Assembly: GCA_025358195.1 (NCBI GenBank)
Contig: JANYKP010000514.1
Coordinates: 1-11,761 of the forward strand
Source: Cyclobacteriaceae bacterium
GTDB taxonomy: Bacteria; Bacteroidota; Bacteroidia; Cytophagales; Cyclobacteriaceae
Length of the DNA: 11,761 nucleotides
Direction of reading: 5' to 3'
Shown here: positions 6,332 to 11,761 of the stretch, one piece after another
Numbering within the stretch: the first letter of the stretch is position 1
Layout: each line of letters begins with the position of its first letter
The notes under the pieces: model-generated
Database searches by the model: none
The model's input: only the letters and a program-made list of their open reading frames with translations
Told to the model about the DNA's origin: nothing
Position numbers and translations under genes: made by a program

Positions 6332-7003
6332 ATGAACACCTTAATCACAAAGAAACTGTCTTCATCCAATCTGGATTTAATCAAATCCTGGGGCTGGCAC
6401 TATGATGTGATTGAAGCGTTGAACATAGCTCCAGTCGAAGTAAAATCAGTACCGCAGGCGAGTGATGCATGGATTATTTCAAGCCGCAATTCCTGGCACA
6501 CAGTACAAACATTTAGCCATCTGGCGCCGGGGGCTATCTATTGTATTGGGAACTGGATGTCGGATGAACTAAAAAAGACGGGAGTAAAATCAGAAATAAA
6601 ATGTTTTGAAAATATGCAGGCGCTTGTACGGGAGGTAAGCCATCAAAACATTCGACACTTGCTTTACTTTTGTGGCGACCATCACCGGGATGAACTGGAA
6701 ATGGGGCTAAAAGATAGTCCCGTTACCATTGAAAAGGTGATCACGCATGAAAGCAAGCTTGCATTTCCGTCACTCGAAAAAGCATACCATGTGATTTTTG
6801 TCTTCAGTCCGCGCTCCGTTGAAAGTTTGATGAAGAATAATGTGTTTTCAGATGAAACTATTTTTGCCTGCATTGGACCAATGACGGCCGCTTATCTGCA
6901 CGAACACGGAATCGTCAATACATTTTGTGCTTCATATCCCGATAGTAAAGTTTTGATCACAGAATTTCACGACCGTAAAATCATCCAGAATTTTTTGAAC
7001 TAA
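6332..7003 (+). CDS. hemD: Uroporphyrinogen-III synthase
   Basis: HemD closes and inverts ring D of hydroxymethylbilane to give uroporphyrinogen III. The ATG at 6332 yields 223 residues starting MNTLITKKLSSSNLDLIKSW; a TTG at 6308 would add eight residues but is not needed. The protein is poorly conserved, as usual for HemD, but the two-lobed alpha/beta pattern is visible: AWIISSRNSWHTV (~46-58), an inter-lobe region with LLYFCGDHHRDEL, then VIFVFSPRSVESL and the near-C-terminal FACIGPMTAAYLHEHG, matching the family's IGxxTAxxxxxxG. Its place between hemC and hemE, 30 bp after hemC and 5 bp before hemE, supports the assignment strongly. Confidence 0.92.
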   Translation: MNTLITKKLSSSNLDLIKSWGWHYDVIEALNIAPVEVKSVPQASDAWIISSRNSWHTVQTFSHLAPGAIYCIGNWMSDELKKTGVKSEIKCFENMQALVREVSHQNIRHLLYFCGDHHRDELEMGLKDSPVTIEKVITHESKLAFPSLEKAYHVIFVFSPRSVESLMKNNVFSDETIFACIGPMTAAYLHEHGIVNTFCASYPDSKVLITEFHDRKIIQNFLN

Positions 7004-7008
7004 AACGA

Positions 7009-8028
7009 ATGAAAAACGATCTCTTGTTAAGGACGCTTCGAAAAGAAAAGACAGAACGCACCCCCGTGTGGTTCATGCGGCAGGCGGGCCGGTATTTGCC
7101 GGACTATCGGGTACTTCGCGAAAAATATTCTTTCTTTGAACGTGTACGGAACCCACAACTGGCAGCAGAAATTACAGTGATGCCGGTGAAACAGGTTGGT
7201 ATAGATGCCGCCATTCTTTTTTCTGATATTCTCGTAATCGCGCAAGCCCTGGGGATGGATGTTGAAATGCAGGAAGGCAAAGGACCGATCCTACCTGCCC
7301 CAATCAGAAGCCAGGAACAAATTTCAAAATTGGATCCAGCCCGAACGGAAGAAGTGCTGGCGTATGCGATACCCACCACTAGGGCGGTCAAAGAGGCGCT
7401 CGAAAATGAAGTTCCACTAATCGGCTTTTGTGGCTCTCCCTGGACGTTGCTCTGCTATATGGTAGAAGGGAAAGGATCGAAAGATTTCGCGAAAGCAAAA
7501 CAGTTTTGTTACGAGCATCCGGAGCTGGCATCGCTGCTTCTTGATAAAATTACCGAGGCAAGCATTACCTATCTCAACATGCAAATCAAAGCGGGTGTCG
7601 ACACCTTGCAAATATTTGATTCGTGGGGAGGATTATTGTCACCCTCTGATTATAAGAGATTTTCACTTCCATATCTGGATAAAATGGTCAAGGCCATTCA
7701 ACCTCAGGTGCCGGTGATTCTTTTTGCGAAAGGATGCTGGTATGCGCTGGCTGAATTGCAAAGCACTGGTGCTGCTGCCCTGGGACTCGACTGGACAATT
7801 CATCCTTCGTTTGCCAGGCAAGTTGCCGGTGCATCGGTTTTTCAAGGAAATCTTGACCCGATTGTATTATTAGGCCCCCGGCATCATGTGGAGAAAGAAA
7901 CTGTCGCCATGATGAAAGCGTTTGGCAAAGGAAATTACATCGCTAACCTGGGGCACGGCGTGTTGCCACAAACTCCGTTTGAAAACGCAAAAGCATTTGT
8001 TGACACTGTGAAGAATTTCAGAGCATGA
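7009..8028 (+). CDS. hemE: Uroporphyrinogen decarboxylase
   Basis: HemE decarboxylates the four acetate side chains of uroporphyrinogen III to give coproporphyrinogen III; it is cytosolic and needs no cofactor. The 339-residue protein has both family signatures: PVWFMRQAGRYLPDYR (~19-34) with the substrate-binding arginines, and IGFCGSPWTLLCYMVEG (~138-154) with Tyr150. Catalytic Asp73 lies in ILFSDILVIAQALG and conserved His316 in NLGHGVLPQTP. Length matches the family and nothing is missing. The ATG is 5 bp after the hemD stop. The stop overlaps the hemF start as ATGA, so translation of hemE and hemF is probably coupled. Confidence 0.98.
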   Translation: MKNDLLLRTLRKEKTERTPVWFMRQAGRYLPDYRVLREKYSFFERVRNPQLAAEITVMPVKQVGIDAAILFSDILVIAQALGMDVEMQEGKGPILPAPIRSQEQISKLDPARTEEVLAYAIPTTRAVKEALENEVPLIGFCGSPWTLLCYMVEGKGSKDFAKAKQFCYEHPELASLLLDKITEASITYLNMQIKAGVDTLQIFDSWGGLLSPSDYKRFSLPYLDKMVKAIQPQVPVILFAKGCWYALAELQSTGAAALGLDWTIHPSFARQVAGASVFQGNLDPIVLLGPRHHVEKETVAMMKAFGKGNYIANLGHGVLPQTPFENAKAFVDTVKNFRA

Positions 8029-8936
8029 TTTTGAAAGAAGACTTTGTTCGATATATCACCGACTTGCAGGATAAAATTTGCCTCGCCCTGGAAGAGGTCG
8101 ATGGCGATGGTAAATTTGAAGAAGACAAATGGGAGCGTGAGGGGGGTGGCGGCGGAGTAAGTCGTATTTTGTCGGAAGGAAAAGTTTTTGAAAAGGCAGG
8201 AGTCAATCGTTCCGAGGTACACGGTATTGTTACACCCGCGGTGGCGAAGCAACTCAATACAAATGGCACTTATTTTTTTGCAACAGGTATTTCGCTGGTG
8301 ATACATCCATTAAGCCCGATGGTACCCACGACGCATGCTAACTTCCGGTATTTTGAATTGTACGATGAGCAAAAGATAAGAATGGATGCCTGGTTTGGCG
8401 GAGGCGCTGATCTCACTCCGTATTATCTTTTTGAAGAAGATGCGGTTCACTTCCATTTGACATTTAAAAAGGCATGCGATCAATTCGATCCTCACTTATA
8501 TCCCATGTTTAAAAAACAATGCGATGAATATTTCAACAACATCCATCGCGGTAACGAACGGAGAGGAGTAGGGGGAATCTTTTATGACTATATCCGACCC
8601 GATTCAAAATACTCCGAAGAATTTCTTTTTAATTTTTCGAGAACATGCGGTGACGCCTTACTGGATGCTTACCTGCCAATTGTCAGGAGGAGAAAATCAC
8701 TTCCTTATGGGGAACAGCAAACTCGCTGGCAACACGTGAGAAGGGGGCGCTATGTGGAGTTCAATTTATTGCACGACCGCGGAACAATCTTTGGGTTGAA
8801 ATCAAACGGAAGAACAGAAAGCATTTTAATGAGCCTTCCGCCCCGGGTGCGCTTTGATTATCATGATCAACCTGATTCTGGTACGCCGGAAGCGAAATTG
8901 ATCGAAGTATTAAAAAACCCTAAAAACTGGTGTTGA
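8025..8936 (+). CDS. hemF: Oxygen-dependent coproporphyrinogen-III oxidase
   Basis: HemF converts coproporphyrinogen III to protoporphyrinogen IX using molecular oxygen. The 303-residue protein aligns by eye with E. coli HemF over its whole length: WEREGGGGGVSRIL (~36-49), HPLSPMVPTTHANFRYF with the conserved His104, the signature WFGGGADLTPYYLFEEDA (~123-140), NERRGVGGIFYDY (~177-189), and RRGRYVEFNLLHDRGTIFGL near 239-258. The start overlaps the hemE stop by 4 bp and hemB begins 2 nt after the hemF stop. The aerobic enzyme in this operon, without radical-SAM HemN in view, indicates haem synthesis under oxic conditions. An anaerobic isoenzyme may exist elsewhere. Confidence 0.98.
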   Translation: MILKEDFVRYITDLQDKICLALEEVDGDGKFEEDKWEREGGGGGVSRILSEGKVFEKAGVNRSEVHGIVTPAVAKQLNTNGTYFFATGISLVIHPLSPMVPTTHANFRYFELYDEQKIRMDAWFGGGADLTPYYLFEEDAVHFHLTFKKACDQFDPHLYPMFKKQCDEYFNNIHRGNERRGVGGIFYDYIRPDSKYSEEFLFNFSRTCGDALLDAYLPIVRRRKSLPYGEQQTRWQHVRRGRYVEFNLLHDRGTIFGLKSNGRTESILMSLPPRVRFDYHDQPDSGTPEAKLIEVLKNPKNWC

Positions 8937-8937
8937 T

Positions 8938-9912
8938 ATGAAAATAACTAAACGATATCGCAGACTTCGCTCCAGCGAAGCGGTTCGAAACCTGGTTGCA
9001 GAGACTACTTTGACCCCGGACCATTTCATTGTTCCTCTTTTCATAATAGAAGGAAAGAATAAAAAGGAACCGATCCCCTCCATGCCCGGTTATTTTCGCC
9101 TTAGCCTGGATATGTTAAAAGATGAGATTTTAGAGTTAAGGAGCCTTGGGTTACGGTCCGTATTGCTGTTTGTTAAAGTGCCCGATGCGTTGAAAGATAA
9201 CGAAGGCAAGGAGGCATTGAATCCGCATGGCCTGATGCAAAAGTCCATACGTTATATCAAGGAATTAGATCCCGAAATGATCGTGATGACCGACGTGGCA
9301 CTCGACCCTTATTCTATTTATGGCCATGATGGGATTGTAATGGGCAAGGAAATTGTGAATGATGCCAGCGTTGAAGTATTGTCGAAGATGGCGGTATCGC
9401 ATGCCCTGGCAGGCGCTGATTTTGCCGCACCGTCGGACATGATGGATGGACGAGTAAGAGCGATTCGTGAAAGATTGGATGAGGCAGGATTTGAACGCGC
9501 GGGTATTTTGTCCTACGCCGCGAAGTATGCTTCCAGTTTTTACGGACCCTTTCGCGATGCACTCGACAGCGCACCTGGTTTTGGCGACAAGAAGACGTAT
9601 CAAATGGATTTTCGCAACAGCACGGAGGCTTTGAAAGAAGTTGAACTTGACATTGAAGAAGGAGCCGATATTGTCATGATCAAACCGGCCGGCGCCTATT
9701 TGGACATAATACGGGCTGTAAAGAATCACGTGCATGTTCCGGTGGCGGCCTATCAAGTATCTGGCGAGTACTCGATGATCAAGGCAGCAGCAGCAAACGG
9801 ATGGCTTGATGAAAAGCAGGCGATGATGGAGTCTCTTATCGCTATCCGAAGAGCCGGCGCGGATGTCATAGCCAGTTACTTTGCCAAAGATTTTGCAAAA
9901 ATGATTTCCTGA
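8938..9912 (+). CDS. hemB: Delta-aminolevulinic acid dehydratase (porphobilinogen synthase), Asp-type metal site
   Basis: HemB condenses two 5-aminolevulinates to porphobilinogen. The 324-residue protein has the two active-site lysines: Lys196 in ILSYAAKYASSFYGPFR and Lys249, the Schiff-base lysine, in DIVMIKPAGAYLD. The metal-site segment reads TDVALDPYSIYGHDG (~118-132): Ala121, Asp123 and Asp131 replace the three cysteines of the zinc enzymes (DVCLCxYTSHGHCG). This places it in the Zn-independent, Mg-type class. GDKKTYQMDFRN (~217-227) matches the usual core. The gene starts almost directly after hemF (1-bp gap) and is followed by a 97-bp gap holding an inverted repeat. Confidence 0.98.
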   Translation: MKITKRYRRLRSSEAVRNLVAETTLTPDHFIVPLFIIEGKNKKEPIPSMPGYFRLSLDMLKDEILELRSLGLRSVLLFVKVPDALKDNEGKEALNPHGLMQKSIRYIKELDPEMIVMTDVALDPYSIYGHDGIVMGKEIVNDASVEVLSKMAVSHALAGADFAAPSDMMDGRVRAIRERLDEAGFERAGILSYAAKYASSFYGPFRDALDSAPGFGDKKTYQMDFRNSTEALKEVELDIEEGADIVMIKPAGAYLDIIRAVKNHVHVPVAAYQVSGEYSMIKAAAANGWLDEKQAMMESLIAIRRAGADVIASYFAKDFAKMIS

Positions 9913-9918
9913 TAATAA

Positions 9919-9989
9919 ATAATTGAACCACATAGGCACATAGGACACATAGGATATAAATAAACTATGTGCCCAGGTGGTTCAATTAT
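9919..9989. repeat. Long imperfect inverted repeat between hemB and hemL, with CACATAGG units
   Basis: Arms 9919-9943 and 9965-9989 are reverse complements over 25 bp with two mismatches, separated by 21 bp. The left arm and loop contain three copies of CACATAGG (9929-9936, 9937-9944, 9946-9953), so the right arm (CTATGTGCC...) can also pair in shifted registers. There is no T-tract, so it does not look like an intrinsic terminator. The palindrome plus simple CACATAGG units resembles dispersed intergenic palindromes (REP- or MITE-like) that I recall from Bacteroidota genomes. It could form a strong hairpin in the operon mRNA and affect hemL expression or message stability. Confidence 0.75.
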
Positions 9990-10009
9990 ACATCCACCCG
10001 AATAAAAAA

Positions 10010-11290
10010 ATGAAAATCACCAACAGCGAACAATTATTTTTCGAAGCGCAGAAAGTAATTCCAGGAGGTGTTAACTCACCGGTGCGGGCATTTAAACAAG
10101 TAGGAGGCACGCCTGTGTTTATGAAAACTGCCAAAGGAGCTTATCTGGTTGACGCAGACAACAACAAGTACATCGACTATATTAATTCCTGGGGTCCGAT
10201 GATTCTGGGTCATGGCCATCCGAAGGTTATTGAAGCAGTAAAAGAACAAGCAGATAAGGCGGTTTCATTTGGTGCGCCTACCCTGCAAGAAACTGATATG
10301 GCTAAATTGATTATCAGTATGGTGCCGGGTTTGGATATGATCAGGTTTGTCAATTCAGGAACAGAAGCTTGCATGTCGGCATTGCGATTGGCCAGGGGTT
10401 ATACCAACCGGTCGAAGTTTATCAAATTCGAAGGGCACTATCACGGACATGGCGATGCGTTTTTGAAAAAAGCGGGAAGCGGAGTTGCTACGTTGAATAT
10501 TAAAGTGAATGCCGGAATTCCCAACGCCGTTACTGATGATACATTGGTTGCCTCCTTTAACGACTTTGAAGAAATCGAACAACTGGTGAATCAAAACAAA
10601 AGTGAATTGGCCGCGATCATTGTCGAGCCCGTGGCCGGGAATATGGGCTGTGTGCTTCCCAAGCCCGGTTATCTCCAGCATTTGCGTTCCCTTTGCGATC
10701 GCGTTGGCAGTGTGTTGATCTTTGATGAAGTGATGACAGGCTTCCGGCTGGCGCGGGGTGGAGCGCAAGAAATTTATTATATTCAGGCCGACCTTGTTAC
10801 GTTTGGAAAAATTATTGGTGGAGGTTTGCCGGTGGGTGCATTTGGGGGGAAGCGGGAAATCATGAATAAGATCGCACCGTTGGGTGACGTGTATCAGGCC
10901 GGAACGCTCTCTGGGAATCCGTTGGCGATGATCGCCGGGTTTACCACACTTTCCATATTAAAAGAGAACCCAGGTATTTATAAAGAGCTTGAAAAAAAGA
11001 CAGCATATCTTGAAAAAGGTTTGAAAGAAGTGCTCAGCAAGAAAGGATTATTGCATGGCATCAACCGGCTCGGTTCCATGATCAGTGTCCATTTTTGTAA
11101 AGCAGAAGTGACTGATTTCAAATCCGCGACCGCGGGTAACAACGACACGTTTAAAAAATTCTTTCATGGAATGTTGGAGAATGGAGTTTATCTGCCTCCT
11201 TCTCCTTTTGAGTCATGGTTCTTGTCGGATTCGTTAACGTATAATGATTTGGACCATACTATTAAGGCTGCCGGTTCGGCGAACTTCTGA
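10010..11290 (+). CDS. hemL: Glutamate-1-semialdehyde 2,1-aminomutase
   Basis: HemL isomerises glutamate-1-semialdehyde to 5-aminolevulinate with PLP/PMP, the step right after HemA. I chose ATG 10010 (426 residues, MKITNSEQLFFEAQKVIPGG); a GTG at 9977 would add 11 residues but lies inside the inverted repeat. Motifs of this class III aminotransferase: GGVNSPVRAFKQVGGTP (~19-35), SWGPMILGHGHP (~60-71), RFVNSGTEACMSALRLAR (~112-129), FEGHYHGHGDAFL (~140-152), EPVAGNMG (~206-213), LIFDEVMTGFRLARGG (~236-251) and TFGKIIGGGLPVGAFGG with the PLP lysine Lys267. YQAGTLSGNPLAM follows near 295-307. The gene is complete and in the same direction as hemB, so it may be the last gene of the operon or have its own promoter after the repeat. 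Confidence 0.97.
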   Translation: MKITNSEQLFFEAQKVIPGGVNSPVRAFKQVGGTPVFMKTAKGAYLVDADNNKYIDYINSWGPMILGHGHPKVIEAVKEQADKAVSFGAPTLQETDMAKLIISMVPGLDMIRFVNSGTEACMSALRLARGYTNRSKFIKFEGHYHGHGDAFLKKAGSGVATLNIKVNAGIPNAVTDDTLVASFNDFEEIEQLVNQNKSELAAIIVEPVAGNMGCVLPKPGYLQHLRSLCDRVGSVLIFDEVMTGFRLARGGAQEIYYIQADLVTFGKIIGGGLPVGAFGGKREIMNKIAPLGDVYQAGTLSGNPLAMIAGFTTLSILKENPGIYKELEKKTAYLEKGLKEVLSKKGLLHGINRLGSMISVHFCKAEVTDFKSATAGNNDTFKKFFHGMLENGVYLPPSPFESWFLSDSLTYNDLDHTIKAAGSANF

Positions 11291-11350
11291 TCGTACTCAT
11301 TGGTCAATTACCAGTGGCGGGATTTCGACTGCAACAACTTGCAATAGGAC

Positions 11351-11761
11351 TCAATTCTTATCGGATGATTTCTCCCGAACCCTTTTGTAAATTTTTATAC
11401 TGGTCATCAAGACCGATGCAAACAAGATTAGGCCCAGGAGGCCCCAGACAAAACTCATATTACTCTTCACACTTGCCAGCATGATGATGGCTATCAGAAA
11501 AATAGTAGCTACTTCATTCCATATTCGCAATTGACTGGAGGAGAAGCGAAAAATACCGCGCATCTGCTCGCTGTAAATACGTTGAAGAGAAAAGTGGTAA
11601 AGATATAACCCAAGCACGAACGATAACTTAATCCACATCCAGGTGTCGATGCTTCCATAAAGATAGAGCACCCACGGTCCCAGAATAAGCGTAATAAGAG
11701 CAGAAGGCCAGGTGATCCCAAGCCAAAGCCTTTTGATCATCAGGTTGAATTGGGTCTGAAG
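11351..11761 (-). CDS. hemJ: Protoporphyrinogen IX oxidase HemJ (CopD-like membrane protein), 5' end outside window
   Basis: The frame is open to the right edge, so the visible 136 residues (LQTQFNLMIKRLWLG... onward) are the C-terminal part of a protein usually ~175-190 residues long; the internal ATG at 11740 is not the start. HemJ oxidises protoporphyrinogen IX to protoporphyrin IX in the inner membrane and is the HemG/HemY replacement in many bacteria. Family-like features are MIKRLWLGITWPSA, then a segment ending YLYHFSLQRIY, and QLRIWNEVATIFLIAIIML. About four hydrophobic segments are visible (ITWPSALITLILGPWVLYLY; WIKLSFVLGLYLYHF; WNEVATIFLIAIIMLA; FVWGLLGLILFASVLM), followed by a basic tail. 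It is convergent with hemL across 60 bp and supplies the only pathway step missing from the operon. Confidence 0.88.
   Translation of the reverse strand, partial: LQTQFNLMIKRLWLGITWPSALITLILGPWVLYLYGSIDTWMWIKLSFVLGLYLYHFSLQRIYSEQMRGIFRFSSSQLRIWNEVATIFLIAIIMLASVKSNMSFVWGLLGLILFASVLMTSIKIYKRVREKSSDKN

Noticed and set aside
9265..9948. 227-codon open frame on the minus strand opposite hemB
   Set aside because: It is antisense to a clearly functional hemB, and its translation is rich in His, Cys and Arg with no family resemblance.
9977..10009. GTG start extending hemL by 11 residues
   Set aside because: It lies inside the inverted repeat and adds nonconserved residues; ATG 10010 gives the normal HemL N-terminus.
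11301..11343. Terminator hairpins between hemL and hemJ (TGGT-N5-ACCA and TGCAA-CAAC-TTGCA)
   Set aside because: The stems are only 4-5 bp and no T-tract follows on either strand.

Overview
The window is a haem-biosynthesis locus from a member of the Bacteroidota, probably of the Cytophagales type. This placement is inferred from protein style, the gene order hemA-C-D-E-F-B-L with hemH and an AraC regulator divergent to it, start codons without a consistent Shine-Dalgarno sequence, and promoter boxes resembling TTTG/TAnnTTTG. No rRNA or other taxonomic marker is present.

Layout. Positions 1-1868 (minus) hold the N-terminal ~622 residues of a FecA-like TonB-dependent outer-membrane receptor whose 3' end lies outside the window. 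Behind it on the same strand are an AraC-family regulator (1970-2869) and ferrochelatase hemH (3001-4044). A 267-bp divergent region (4045-4311) separates hemH from a seven-gene plus-strand run: hemA (4312-5493), hemC (5375-6301), hemD (6332-7003), hemE (7009-8028), hemF (8025-8936), hemB (8938-9912) and hemL (10010-11290). HemA to HemB are tightly packed. A 97-bp gap containing a long inverted repeat precedes hemL. The right edge holds a convergent, 5'-incomplete hemJ (11351-11761, minus).

Function. The genes cover every step from glutamyl-tRNA to protohaem by the C5 route (HemA, HemL, HemB, HemC, HemD) and then the protoporphyrin-dependent branch (HemE, oxygen-dependent HemF, HemJ, HemH). 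Iron for the last step could come through the FecA-like receptor, and the AraC protein between receptor and ferrochelatase is the obvious candidate local regulator. Short palindromes at the promoters suggest possible iron control (Fur-like 7-1-7 palindrome before the receptor) and redox control (FNR/CRP-like palindrome between hemH and hemA). These regulatory assignments are inference.

Main oddities. HemA lacks nearly all of its C-terminal dimerisation domain, and its reading frame runs 119 bp into hemC; it also carries a proline in a normally conserved motif. The hemH leader contains competing inverted repeats. The hemB-hemL gap carries a ~25-bp imperfect inverted repeat with three CACATAGG units that looks like a dispersed palindromic element. 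No tRNA, rRNA, CRISPR array or insertion-sequence gene was seen, and no gene-free stretch exceeds 300 bp.
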